A model generated the notes under the pieces. That model worked only from the letters and a program-made list of their open reading frames with translations. It made no database searches and was not told where the DNA came from. A program made the translations under genes and the position numbers. DNA of 16,474 bases from NCBI GenBank assembly GCA_025458465.1, contig JALOSK010000014.1, positions 1 to 16,474 of the forward strand, in the 5' to 3' direction. Positions 6,591-14,823 of the stretch are shown here, piece after piece (position 1 is the first letter of the stretch; each line of letters opens with the position of its first letter). The DNA is from Sandarakinorhabdus sp. (GTDB lineage Bacteria; Pseudomonadota; Alphaproteobacteria; Sphingomonadales; Sphingomonadaceae).

Positions 6591-8548
6591 TGCTGAAGTT
6601 GCTGCCGGTCCTGCTGTTGGCAGGGCCGGCCGCAGCGGCCACACAGCCTGCGCCTCAACCGCCGGCTGGCACGCTGCCAGACGAAGCCTTCATCACCGTG
6701 ACCGCGCCGGCTCTGCCGGGCCGGGTGGCAACGCCATTGGTGGGCCTGAAGCCCGAAGCCCTGCTGGATCGGCAGCCGCGCAGCGTCGGCGATGCGCTGC
6801 GCGGCCTGCCCGGCGTTGCCATCCGCACCAATTCGCGCGGCGAAACCAGCCCACGTGTGCGCGGCGGCGACGAACGGCAGACGCTGGTCTTCCTTGATGG
6901 CGCTCCGCTGGCGGTGCCGTGGGATGGGCGCATCGATCTGGGGCTGGTTCCGGCCGGCATCATCGGCAGCCTTTCCGTGCGCAAGGGCGCCGGCGCAATC
7001 GAATATGGCGCGAACGCCGTGGCCGGCGCCGTCGACCTGCGCAGCCGGCTGACAGGCAAGGTGGCGCAGGCACAGGCCGGACCGTTCGGCATGGCCAATC
7101 TTTCAGCTGCGGCGGCCCTGCCGGTGGGAGACATCACCGTCACGCTGGGCGCCGCCCACCAGGCGCAAGGCGCGCTGCCGGTGGCGCAGCGTTCGGCCCT
7201 GCCCTTCGCGCAGGCAAACAGCCGGCGCCGCACCAACACCGATCTGGCCGCCACCAGCCTGTTCGGGGCCGTGGGCGGCGATGCGGGCGCGCTCACCTGG
7301 CGCGCCAGCCTGCTCCATATCGATGCACGGCGCGGCATTGCCCCGGAATCGCACCGCGATCCCGCAACCGATCCGCCGCGCTTCTGGCGCTATCCCGATT
7401 GGCAGCTCACACAGGCACAGCTGGCGCTGGAACTGCCGCTGGGAACCGCCACGGCCCGGGCGGTGGCCTGGCGGCAATGGTTCGGCCAGGCCATCGAGGC
7501 GTATCGCGATGCCAGCTACACCACGCTGCGCGGCCGCGAAGAGAATGATGACGACATGGTGGGCGCCCGTCTCACCCTGTCCCACGCCGCCGGCCCGGCG
7601 ATGCTGCGCTGGAGCCTTTCGGCCCAACGCGGCGACCATCTCCAGACCGATACTGTTTTTCCCGTCGGCACGCCCGGCCCCACGCTGCGCTTTGCCCAGG
7701 TGCTGGCCTCGGGCGGGGTGGAGGCCGACCTGCCGCTTGGTGGCGGCAGCAGCCTCACGCTTGGCCTTGGGCTTGATCGGTCCACCAATCCCCTCACCGG
7801 CGACAAGCCCGCCCAGCCCGACCGGCAGGCGGCCACCTTCTCGGCGGCCATCAAGTCGCCGCTGGCCAATGGACTTGCCCTCACCGTCTCGGCCGGGCGG
7901 CGCAACCGCTTTGCCTCGGCCCGTGAATTGTTTGGCGAGGCGCTGGGGCGCTTCCTGCCCAATCCCGCTCTCGCGCCCGAACAGGTCTGGCTGGCCGATG
8001 CCGAACTGGCGTGGCGCAGCGATGCCGTCACCCTCACCGTCAATCCCTTCTGGAACCGGACGCTGGGCAGCATTGGCCAGCGCATCGTGCGGGTGAACGG
8101 CGCCAACCTGCGCCAACGCTTCAACCAGGGCCCGGCCACCAGTCTGGGCGTCGATATGGCGCTGCAGGTGCCGGTGATGGACGGGCTGACACTGGAAGTG
8201 ACAGGCAGCGCCCTGCACGCCAGCGCCGATGGGCAGCCGCTGGTGCAGCGCCCGTTTCACGAGGTGATGGCAGCGCTGGACTGGGCGCCGGGCGAAGCGT
8301 TCGACGTCCGCGCCGAACTGCGCCGCATCGGGCCGGCCCGCGATCTGGATGGCGATGGCAGCCTTGCCCGCCTGCCGCCGGGCACCGAAATCAACCTGCG
8401 CGCCCGCGTGCCGGTGGCGCGCATCGGCAGCGCCCGCCTGTCGGCAACGGCGGCGGTGGACAATCTGACAAATGCACTGGTGCTGCCGCAGCTGGGCCTG
8501 CCGCTGCCCGGCCGCACCGTGCGCATTGGCCTCATGCTGGGGGCCTGA
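6587..8548 (+). CDS. TonB-dependent outer membrane receptor
   Basis: 653-residue outer membrane protein that would import a substrate using TonB-ExbBD energy. A signal peptide (residues 1 to about 18, ending PAAAA) is followed by a TonB-box-like ITVTAP near residue 36. The plug domain spans about 45-155 (SVGDALRGLPGVAIR, RVRGGDERQTLVFLDG, SLSVRKGAGAIEYG), then a beta-barrel. The C terminus (VRIGLMLGA) ends in Ala, whereas most barrels end in Phe or Tyr. Two adjacent ATGs exist (6587 and 6590); 6587 overlaps the preceding stop as ATGA, indicating translational coupling. The substrate cannot be told from sequence; no iron, cobalamin or copper genes are nearby. It is the last gene of the envelope operon and a hairpin lies about 50 bases downstream. 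Confidence 0.92.
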   Translation: MMLKLLPVLLLAGPAAAATQPAPQPPAGTLPDEAFITVTAPALPGRVATPLVGLKPEALLDRQPRSVGDALRGLPGVAIRTNSRGETSPRVRGGDERQTLVFLDGAPLAVPWDGRIDLGLVPAGIIGSLSVRKGAGAIEYGANAVAGAVDLRSRLTGKVAQAQAGPFGMANLSAAAALPVGDITVTLGAAHQAQGALPVAQRSALPFAQANSRRRTNTDLAATSLFGAVGGDAGALTWRASLLHIDARRGIAPESHRDPATDPPRFWRYPDWQLTQAQLALELPLGTATARAVAWRQWFGQAIEAYRDASYTTLRGREENDDDMVGARLTLSHAAGPAMLRWSLSAQRGDHLQTDTVFPVGTPGPTLRFAQVLASGGVEADLPLGGGSSLTLGLGLDRSTNPLTGDKPAQPDRQAATFSAAIKSPLANGLALTVSAGRRNRFASARELFGEALGRFLPNPALAPEQVWLADAELAWRSDAVTLTVNPFWNRTLGSIGQRIVRVNGANLRQRFNQGPATSLGVDMALQVPVMDGLTLEVTGSALHASADGQPLVQRPFHEVMAALDWAPGEAFDVRAELRRIGPARDLDGDGSLARLPPGTEINLRARVPVARIGSARLSATAAVDNLTNALVLPQLGLPLPGRTVRIGLMLGA

Positions 8549-8558
8549 TGCTGGGTGG

Positions 8559-8587
8559 TTGAAGGGGGGCGGCGCTGTCGCTATAGA
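8559..8587 (+). promoter_or_regulatory. Predicted sigma70-type promoter for the argD operon
   Basis: A -35-like TTGAAG (8559-8564) and a -10-like TATAGA (8582-8587) are separated by exactly 17 bases, close to the vegetative promoter pattern used in alphaproteobacteria. Transcription would begin near 8593-8596, about 100 bases before the argD ATG. The terminator-like hairpin lies downstream of this start, so it would be in the leader RNA. Confidence 0.5.
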
Positions 8588-8596
8588 CGGCGGTGC

Positions 8597-8621
8597 GGGG
8601 CGGTCGTTGGACCGCCTTTTT
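8597..8621 (+). terminator. Intrinsic terminator-like hairpin in the argD leader
   Basis: GGCGGTC (8599-8605) and GACCGCC (8610-8616) form a perfect 7-base-pair GC-rich stem with a 4-base loop GTTG, followed immediately by TTTTT (8617-8621). Two G-U pairs could extend the stem (8597-8598 with 8617-8618). It may end the envelope operon, but it also lies after the predicted argD promoter and so may act as an attenuator. Confidence 0.7.
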
Positions 8622-8696
8622 GCGTTGGCAGTGTGCCCCGCGTTTTCGGCGTTCGCGCCCTGACGCCAGACTTGGGCCGGATTTGGGAACGAAACG

Positions 8697-9884
8697 ATGA
8701 CGATCAGCCCGCTGATGCCCGTGTATGGCCGGTGCGAAGTGGCACCGGTGCGCGGTGACGGTTGCTATCTTTATGATGCGCAGGGCCGGGAGTGGCTGGA
8801 TTTCGCCAGCGGCATTGCCGTCAACTGCCTGGGCCATGGCCACCCGCACCTGGTGGAAGCCATCCAGCGCCAGGCCGCCACGCTGATGCACACGTCCAAC
8901 CTCTACAAGGTGCCGGCGCAGGAACATCTGGCGCAGCGGCTGGTGGAGCTGACCTTCGCCGATACGGTGTTCTTCACCAACAGCGGCGCCGAGGCCATCG
9001 AATGTTCGGTGAAGACGGCCTTCGCCTATCATTATGCCACCGGCAACCCGCACAAGCACCGCATCATCACCTTCTCCAACGCCTTCCACGGCCGCACGCT
9101 GGCGACCATTTCGGCCACCGATCAGGAAAAGCTGCGCAAGGGCTTCGAACCACTGCCGGACTGGTTCAAGGTGGTGCCGTTCGATGATCTCGCCGCTGCC
9201 GAAGCCGCCATCGACGATACGGTGGGCGCGTTCATGGTGGAACCCATCCAGGGCGAAGGCGGCATCCGCCCGGCCTCCCCGGCGTTCCTGAAGGGCCTGC
9301 GCGCGCTGGCCGACAAGCATGGCCTGCTGCTGATCCTGGATGAAGTGCAGTGCGGCGTGGCCCGCACCGGCGCGCTGTTCGCCCACGAACTCTATGGCAT
9401 CACCCCCGACATCATGGCGATCGCCAAGGGCATTGGCGGCGGCTTCCCCGTTGGCGCCTGCCTGGCCACCGAAAAGGCCGCCACCGGCATGGTGGTTGGC
9501 ACCCATGGCAGCACCTATGGCGGCAACCCGCTGGCCATGGCGGCCTGCGAAGCCGTGCTGGATATCGTGACCGAGCCGGCCTTCCTTGCCCATGTCCGCG
9601 AGATGGGCGCGCGCCTCACGCAGGCGCTGGAACAGATGATCCCCAACCACGACGATCTGTTCGACAGCGTTCGCGGCGCCGGGCTGATGCTGGGCCTGAA
9701 ACTCAAGAGCGACAGCCGCGCCTTCGTGGCCCACGCCCGCAGCCACGGCATCCTGGCGGTTGCCGCCGGCGACAATGTCGTGCGCCTGCTGCCGCCCCTC
9801 ACCATCGAGGAAAAGCAGATCCGCGAATGCGTGGAACGGCTGTCCGCCGCTGCTGCAACCTATCAGCCAGCTGCGGCTGCCTGA
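8697..9884 (+). CDS. argD: Acetylornithine aminotransferase (possibly also succinyldiaminopimelate aminotransferase)
   Basis: 395-residue cytoplasmic class III PLP aminotransferase. It interconverts N-acetylglutamate 5-semialdehyde and N2-acetylornithine in arginine synthesis; ArgD enzymes often also serve lysine synthesis. Landmarks are [15 protein letters not shown] near residue 37, the NSGAEAIE phosphate-cup motif near 100, the FHGRT motif near 130, the LDEVQ motif whose Asp215 should contact the PLP pyridine nitrogen, and AKGIGGGFP with the Schiff-base Lys244. The length is normal. The ATG at 8697 gives the expected N terminus (SPLMPVYGR); the ribosome-binding site is weak (TTGGGAA near 8683). 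It is followed 41 bases later by argF, the usual arrangement in alphaproteobacteria. Confidence 0.96.
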   Translation: MTISPLMPVYGRCEVAPVRGDGCYLYDAQGREWLDFASGIAVNCLGHGHPHLVEAIQRQAATLMHTSNLYKVPAQEHLAQRLVELTFADTVFFTNSGAEAIECSVKTAFAYHYATGNPHKHRIITFSNAFHGRTLATISATDQEKLRKGFEPLPDWFKVVPFDDLAAAEAAIDDTVGAFMVEPIQGEGGIRPASPAFLKGLRALADKHGLLLILDEVQCGVARTGALFAHELYGITPDIMAIAKGIGGGFPVGACLATEKAATGMVVGTHGSTYGGNPLAMAACEAVLDIVTEPAFLAHVREMGARLTQALEQMIPNHDDLFDSVRGAGLMLGLKLKSDSRAFVAHARSHGILAVAAGDNVVRLLPPLTIEEKQIRECVERLSAAAATYQPAAAA

Positions 9885-9889
9885 GTTTT

Positions 9890-9907
9890 CCCCGCCCGGC
9901 AGCGGGG
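9890..9907 (+). repeat. Short GC hairpin and G8 tract between argD and argF
   Basis: CCCCGC (9890-9895) and GCGGGG (9902-9907) form a 6-base-pair stem with loop CCGGCA. It merges into a run of eight G residues (9904-9911), which is also the likely purine-rich ribosome-binding region of argF. There is no following U-tract, so it is not a terminator in the plus direction. Confidence 0.4.
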
Positions 9908-9925
9908 GGGGCAGGATTGAACACA

Positions 9926-10864
9926 ATGCGCCATTTTCTTGATCTTGCGCCTGCCGGCCCGGCGGGGCTTCGCGCCATTCTTGATGAAGCGCACCGGCGC
10001 AAGGCCGCGCGCGCCGGCTGGCCCAAGGGGCGCGTGGATGAAGATGCGCCGCTGGCCGGACATGTGCTGGGCATGATCTTCGAAAAGCCCAGCACGCGCA
10101 CCCGGTTTTCGTTCGACATGGCGATCCGCCAGCTGGGCGGCACCAGCATCGTGTCCAGCGCCGGCGAAATGCAGCTGGGCCGCGGCGAGACCATTGCCGA
10201 CACGGCGCGCGTTCTCTCGCGCATGGTCGATGCGCTGATGCTGCGCACCAACAGCCACGCCAAGCTGGACCAGCTGGCCGAGTTTGCCAGCATTCCGGTG
10301 ATCAACGGGCTCACCGATCTCACCCACCCCTGCCAGGTGATGGCCGACATCCTCACCTTCGAGGAACGCAGCGGCCGCCCGGTCGAAGGTTCCACCTGGG
10401 CCTATGTCGGCGACGGCAACAACATGACCAATTCGCTGATCGAGGCATCATCGCTGCTGAAGTTCGATCTGCGGGTGGGCGTCCCGCACGGGCTGGACCC
10501 GGATGCCGGCATCATGGCCACGGCTTGCGCGCGCGGCGGCTGCATCGGCCTCTATCACACGGCCGAGGAAGCGATGGTGGGAGCCGATGTGGTCGTCACC
10601 GATACCTGGGTGTCGATGGGCCAGAAGGACAGCGAGGCCAAGATTGCCGCCTGCACACCCTTCCAGGTCAATGATGCGCTGATGGCCAGGGCCAACCCCG
10701 GCGCCCTGTTCCTGCACTGCCTGCCCGCCCACCGCGGCGATGAAGTGACCGACAGCGTGATGGACGGGCCGCAATCGGCGGTGTGGGACGAGGCCGAAAA
10801 CCGGCTGCATGTGCAGAAGGCGATCCTGCTCTGGTGCCTCGACAAGATCGGGGCCGGCATCTGA
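9926..10864 (+). CDS. argF: Ornithine carbamoyltransferase
   Basis: 312-residue cytoplasmic enzyme making citrulline from ornithine and carbamoyl phosphate, the sixth step of arginine synthesis. The carbamoyl-phosphate binding motif STRTR is at residues 56-60, HPCQ at 134-137 (carbamoyl-phosphate binding), a DTWVSMGQ ornithine-binding motif near 226-233, and HCLPAHRG with Cys265 of the ornithine site near the C terminus. Length matches bacterial ArgF (about 300-335). ATG 9926 fits the family start (MRHFLDL); an in-frame TTG at 9917 is possible but less likely. The stop TGA (10862-10864) shares one base with the hslO ATG. Expressed with argD. Confidence 0.97.
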   Translation: MRHFLDLAPAGPAGLRAILDEAHRRKAARAGWPKGRVDEDAPLAGHVLGMIFEKPSTRTRFSFDMAIRQLGGTSIVSSAGEMQLGRGETIADTARVLSRMVDALMLRTNSHAKLDQLAEFASIPVINGLTDLTHPCQVMADILTFEERSGRPVEGSTWAYVGDGNNMTNSLIEASSLLKFDLRVGVPHGLDPDAGIMATACARGGCIGLYHTAEEAMVGADVVVTDTWVSMGQKDSEAKIAACTPFQVNDALMARANPGALFLHCLPAHRGDEVTDSVMDGPQSAVWDEAENRLHVQKAILLWCLDKIGAGI

Positions 10865-11754
10865 TGGTGACCGAAGGCATTGCGCCCACCGCCGATCGCA
10901 CGCTGGGCTTCATGGTGCCGGCGCGCAACGCGCGCGGCCAGTTGGTGCGGCTGGATGCGACGCTGAACGCCATCCTGGCCGCGCATGCCTATCCGCAGCC
11001 GCTGATCCGCCTGCTGGCCGAAGCGCTCACGCTCACGGCGCTGGTGGGCGCATCGATGAAGCAGGACGAAGGCCAGGTGACGCTGCAAGCGCAGGCCAAG
11101 GGCGGCATCGTTGATTTGCTCGCCTGTGACTGGCGCGCGGGCGAGCTGCGCGGTTATCTGAAGCATGATCCTGAAGCCATTGTTTCGGAAGGGATGAGCC
11201 TGCCCGATGTGTTCGGCAAAGGCTATCTGGCGCTGACCATCGATCAGGCGGTTTCGGAAGAGCGCTGGCAGGGCATCGTGCCGCTGGAAGGCGACACGCT
11301 GGCCCATGCACTGGAGGCGTGGTTCGGCCAATCCGAACAATTGCCCACCCTGCTGCGCATCGGCGTTTCGGGCGATGCCGCCTCGGGCTGGCTGGCCGGC
11401 GGCCTGCTGGTTCAGCACCTTGCCCGTGCCGAAATCGGTGGCGAGCGGCTGGATGCCGGCGAACAGCATCCCGATTGGGAACATGTCGCGGCGCTGGCAG
11501 CCACGACCACCGCCGAGGAGCTCACCGATGCCGAGCTTTCGGGTGAGGCGCTGCTGTGGCGGCTGTTCCACGAAGAACAGGTGCGCGTGGTGCCCGGCCC
11601 GACGCCGGTGAAGGGCTGCCGCTGCTCGGCGGCCCATATCCGCGACGTGCTGATGCGCTTTCCGGAAGACCAGCGCGCCGAGATGCGCGACGACAAGGGC
11701 GTGATCGCCGTGGACTGCCAATTCTGCAGCCGCGTTTTCGGAATCGCCGCGTGA
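10864..11754 (+). CDS. hslO: Redox-regulated molecular chaperone Hsp33
   Basis: 296-residue cytoplasmic holdase that is activated by oxidative unfolding stress. Four zinc-binding cysteines of the redox switch are in place: Cys252 and Cys254 (GCRCS), and Cys285 and Cys288 (DCQFC), near the C terminus. The N-terminal part has the expected Hsp33 core ([13 protein letters not shown] near 54, [13 protein letters not shown] near 75). Normal length. ATG 10864 overlaps the argF stop by one base, and its own stop overlaps the queC GTG as GTGA, so translation is probably coupled on both sides. argF-hslO adjacency is common in alphaproteobacteria. Confidence 0.96.
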   Translation: MVTEGIAPTADRTLGFMVPARNARGQLVRLDATLNAILAAHAYPQPLIRLLAEALTLTALVGASMKQDEGQVTLQAQAKGGIVDLLACDWRAGELRGYLKHDPEAIVSEGMSLPDVFGKGYLALTIDQAVSEERWQGIVPLEGDTLAHALEAWFGQSEQLPTLLRIGVSGDAASGWLAGGLLVQHLARAEIGGERLDAGEQHPDWEHVAALAATTTAEELTDAELSGEALLWRLFHEEQVRVVPGPTPVKGCRCSAAHIRDVLMRFPEDQRAEMRDDKGVIAVDCQFCSRVFGIAA

Positions 11755-12431
11755 CCGGCAAGCTGGCCGTCGTCCTGCTGTCGGGCGGGCTGGATTCCAC
11801 CACCGTTGCCGCCATCGCCAGGGCACAGGGCTGGCGCCTGCTGGCGCTGACCATCGATTACAACCAGCGCCACCGCATCGAGCTGGAACACGCCGCGCGT
11901 GTGGCCAGGGCACTGGATGTTGAGCGCCATATCACACTGCCGCTGGATCTCACCGGCTTTGGCGGTTCCGCGCTCACCGCCGATATCGCCGTGCCCAAGA
12001 CGGGCGTGGCGCCCGGCATCCCGGTCACCTATGTGCCGGCGCGCAACACCATCTTCCTGTCCGTCGCGCTGGGCTGGGCCGAGGCGGCCGGCGCGCGTGA
12101 CCTGTTCATCGGTGTCAATGCGCTGGATTTTTCCGGCTATCCCGATTGCCGGCCGGAATTCATCGCCGCGTTCGAGGCCATGGCAAACGCCGCGACCAAG
12201 GCCGGCGTGGAAGGCGAACGCTTCAAGGTGCACACGCCGCTGATGGCGCTGGACAAGGCTGGCATCATCCGCGCCGCCCACGATGCCGGCGCGCCGATCG
12301 ATCTCACCTGGTCCTGCTATGATCCGCTGCCCAGTGGCAGGCCGTGTGGCGCGTGCGATTCGTGCCGGCTGCGGGCCAAGGGCTTTGCCGAAGCCGGCGT
12401 GGTGGACCCGGCCCAGAGTCCGTCTCCATGA
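11751..12431 (+). CDS. queC: 7-cyano-7-deazaguanine (preQ0) synthase
   Basis: 226-residue ATP-dependent enzyme that turns 7-carboxy-7-deazaguanine and ammonia into preQ0, a precursor of the tRNA modification queuosine. The PP-loop SGGLDS is at residues 11-16, and the zinc site is Cys189, Cys199, Cys202 and Cys205 (CYDP...CGACDSC), the QueC hallmark. The start is GTG at 11751, in the GTGA overlap with the hslO stop; upstream sequence in the same frame is antisense-like and not homologous. The stop overlaps the queE ATG by four bases (ATGA), so these two partners are co-translated. Confidence 0.96.
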   Translation: MTGKLAVVLLSGGLDSTTVAAIARAQGWRLLALTIDYNQRHRIELEHAARVARALDVERHITLPLDLTGFGGSALTADIAVPKTGVAPGIPVTYVPARNTIFLSVALGWAEAAGARDLFIGVNALDFSGYPDCRPEFIAAFEAMANAATKAGVEGERFKVHTPLMALDKAGIIRAAHDAGAPIDLTWSCYDPLPSGRPCGACDSCRLRAKGFAEAGVVDPAQSPSP

Positions 12432-13060
12432 CCTACGCCGTCAAGGAACTCTTCCTCACCCTGCAGGGGGAAGGCGCACAGGCCGGGCGCCGCGCCGTGT
12501 TCCTGCGTTTTGCCGGCTGCAATCTGTGGACGGGGCGCGAAGAAGATCGCGCCAAGGCGGTGTGCACCTTCTGCGACACGGACTTCGTCGGCACCGATGG
12601 GCCGGGCGGTGGCAAATTCGCCAACCCAGCCGCGCTGGCCGATGCGGTGGCCGCCTGCTGGGGCGAAACCGGCGCCCATCGCCTGGTGGTGTGCACCGGC
12701 GGCGAACCACTGCTGCAACTGGATACGCCACTGGTCGAAGCCCTGCACGCGCGCGGCTTTGAGATCGCCATCGAAACCAACGGCACGCAGGAGCCGCCGC
12801 CGGGCATCGACTGGATCTGCGTCTCCCCCAAGGCCGATGCGCCCCTGAAGCTGGCGGCAGGCGACGAACTGAAACTGGTCTATCCGCAGGCCAAGGCGAT
12901 GCCCGAGCGCTTTGCCCACCTGCCCTTCCGCCACTTCTTCCTGCAGCCGATGGACGGGCCGGCGCAGGCGGCGAACATCCAGGCCGCCATCGCCTATTGC
13001 CTCGCCCACCCGCAATGGCGGCTCAGCCTGCAGACCCACAAGCTGACCGGGATTCCCTGA
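12428..13060 (+). CDS. queE: 7-carboxy-7-deazaguanine synthase (radical SAM)
   Basis: 210-residue radical S-adenosylmethionine enzyme that converts 6-carboxytetrahydropterin to 7-carboxy-7-deazaguanine. The 4Fe-4S cluster cysteines are Cys31, Cys46 and Cys49, spaced C-x14-C-x2-C. This is the longer-spaced QueE form rather than the CxxxCxxC of most radical SAM proteins. The LTLQGEG start, the RFAGCNLW segment and the [12 protein letters not shown]-binding motif near 93-101 all fit. It supplies QueC, encoded directly upstream. The pterin-pathway genes that feed it (folE, queD) are not in this window. Confidence 0.95.
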   Translation: MTYAVKELFLTLQGEGAQAGRRAVFLRFAGCNLWTGREEDRAKAVCTFCDTDFVGTDGPGGGKFANPAALADAVAACWGETGAHRLVVCTGGEPLLQLDTPLVEALHARGFEIAIETNGTQEPPPGIDWICVSPKADAPLKLAAGDELKLVYPQAKAMPERFAHLPFRHFFLQPMDGPAQAANIQAAIAYCLAHPQWRLSLQTHKLTGIP

Positions 13061-13074
13061 GCGCGAGCTGTTGT

Positions 13075-13095
13075 GGCAGCGACTATTTCGCTGCC
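13075..13095. terminator. Hairpin between convergent queE and DUF885 gene
   Basis: GGCAGCG (13075-13081) and CGCTGCC (13089-13095) form a perfect 7-base-pair stem with a 7-base loop, over the stop codon of the minus-strand gene and 14 bases after the queE stop. Neither strand shows a U-tract after the stem, so it may slow or protect 3' ends rather than terminate by itself. Confidence 0.35.
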
Positions 13096-14804
13096 GTCAG
13101 CCTTGCCCGCTCCTGCGCGATCCAACCCCGCATTTCGGCCTCCATCACCGACAGCGGCACCGAACCCAGGCCCAGCAGCGTGTCGTGGAAGCGGCGGATA
13201 TCGAAGCCGGCGCCGAGCGCCAGTTCAGCCTCCTGCCGCAGCGCGCGGATGCGCATCTCGCCCAGCTTGTAGGCCAGCGCCTGGCCGGGCCAGCTGATAT
13301 AGCGGTCCACCTCGATCTCGATATCGTGGCGGGCCAGCGCGGTGTGCTCCTCCAGATAGGCAATGGCCTGATCGCGGGTCCAGCCCATCAGGTGCAGGCC
13401 GGTATCGACGACCAGCCGGCTGGCGCGCCAGTTCTCGAAGCTGGCGCGGCCGAATTCCTCATAGGCATTGCGATACATGCCAAGCTCGCGACCCAGATAT
13501 TCGGTGTAGAGCCCCCAGCCCTCGCCATAGCCGGAAAAATAGGTCTGGCGGCGGAACGGCGGTGCGGCCGGCGCCTCGAGTGCCATCGCGCCCTGGTGGC
13601 TGTGGCCCGGCACGCATTCGTGCAGCGTCAGCGCCGTCAGCATGAACAGTGGCCGCGATTTCAGATCATAGGTGTTCATGTAGCAGGCATCGAGACCGCC
13701 GCGCCCGGACGTGTAGGTGGGCGCGATGGCATCGGCCACCGGCCGCAGCGTGAAGCGATGGCGCGGCAGCGTGGTGAAGATATCCTTCAGCCGCCCATCC
13801 ATGCGCTTGATGACATAGGCGGAAAAGCCCAGCAGTTCATCGGGGGTGCGTGCATAGAATTGCGGATCAGTGCGAAGGAAAACCAGGAAATCCTTGTATT
13901 CGCCCTTGAACCCGGATTGCGCCATCGCAGCGCGCATGTCGGCATCGATGCGGGCCACTTCCTTCAGGCCGATCTGGTGGATGGCCTCCGGCGTCAGATC
14001 GGTGGTGGTGAATTCCTTCACCTGATCGCCATACCAGGCCACGCCACCCGGCAGATCACGCGCTGCCGTCGTGGTGCGGGCGCCGGGCAGATATTCGCTG
14101 CGCACGAAGGCAAGCATGCGTTCCTGCGCCGGGTTGACGATGGTATCGATGACCTGCTGCGCCTCGGCGCGCAACTGCTCCTGCTCGGCCGCCGGGATGG
14201 TTGCCGGCATGCTGCGGAAGGCGGTGTAGAAGGGGCTTTGCGCGGCTGGCTTGATCTGCGCCGCCAGCGTGCCGTCCCGGCCCTTCATCGTCACGGCCGG
14301 CGGCGTGAAACCACGCTTCATGCCGGCACGCATGTTGGCGATATTCTCGTCAAACCAGCGCGGAATGTCGCGCAGCCGGCTGATATAATTGCGATATTCC
14401 TGCGCCGTGCGGAACGGCGCCTGTGCCGGCAGATAGTTCCACACGTTCACATCGCTGTTGATCGGCATCTCGTAGTTGCGCCAGCGGATGCCCACCACCT
14501 CGGCCCGCAGCGATTCCACCAGCACCGCCTTGTTCAGCCGCTCCCCCGGCGACAGTTCGGCATCAGGGATCGCCGCCAGCTTGTTCAGAACATCCTGCCA
14601 ATAGCGGCCGCGCTGTTCCTGGCAGGCCGGGGTCACGCACGGCAGGCGATCACCAGCCCTGGTATCCAGCCCATCCTGCACCTGGCCGGTCTGTGCCAGG
14701 CGCCACTGCCATTCCGCGTCATAGATCGCCTTCAGGCGTTCATCGGCGGTTTGCGCGGCTGCACTGCCGGCCAGCAGCAACGCTGCCACGATTGCGCGAA
14801 TCAT
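13083..14804 (-). CDS. Exported DUF885-family putative zinc metallopeptidase
   Basis: 573-residue protein with a signal peptide (residues 1 to about 18, cut near SAAAQ), expected in the periplasm. DUF885 proteins are predicted gluzincin-type metallopeptidases with few characterised members. The metal motif HECVPGH is at residues 395-401 (His395, Glu396, His401), followed by a Gln three residues later. The GYGEGWGLYTE segment near 431-441 holds the likely third ligand glutamate. A Cys pair near residues 56-61 (PCVTPAC) may form a disulfide. Length is typical. AGGGGAGG (14818-14811) stands six bases before ATG 14804, so the start is secure. It is convergent with queE and shares the strand with queF, whose stop lies 19 bases upstream; substrate unknown. 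Confidence 0.88.
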   Translation of the reverse strand: MIRAIVAALLLAGSAAAQTADERLKAIYDAEWQWRLAQTGQVQDGLDTRAGDRLPCVTPACQEQRGRYWQDVLNKLAAIPDAELSPGERLNKAVLVESLRAEVVGIRWRNYEMPINSDVNVWNYLPAQAPFRTAQEYRNYISRLRDIPRWFDENIANMRAGMKRGFTPPAVTMKGRDGTLAAQIKPAAQSPFYTAFRSMPATIPAAEQEQLRAEAQQVIDTIVNPAQERMLAFVRSEYLPGARTTTAARDLPGGVAWYGDQVKEFTTTDLTPEAIHQIGLKEVARIDADMRAAMAQSGFKGEYKDFLVFLRTDPQFYARTPDELLGFSAYVIKRMDGRLKDIFTTLPRHRFTLRPVADAIAPTYTSGRGGLDACYMNTYDLKSRPLFMLTALTLHECVPGHSHQGAMALEAPAAPPFRRQTYFSGYGEGWGLYTEYLGRELGMYRNAYEEFGRASFENWRASRLVVDTGLHLMGWTRDQAIAYLEEHTALARHDIEIEVDRYISWPGQALAYKLGEMRIRALRQEAELALGAGFDIRRFHDTLLGLGSVPLSVMEAEMRGWIAQERARLTAAK

Positions 14805-14823
14805 TGGTCACCTCCCCTGTTCT

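Noticed and set aside
3216..6644. Very long open frame on the minus strand (over 1100 codons) opposite the Asp-box protein gene
   Set aside because: It is antisense to a clearly homologous secreted protein with signal peptide and repeated Asp boxes. Its own sequence is His/Gly/Ala/Arg-rich without recognisable motifs, as expected for the opposite strand of GC-rich coding DNA.
7103..8260. Minus-strand open frame inside the TonB receptor gene
   Set aside because: Shadow of a well-supported receptor gene; no start signal or recognisable domain.
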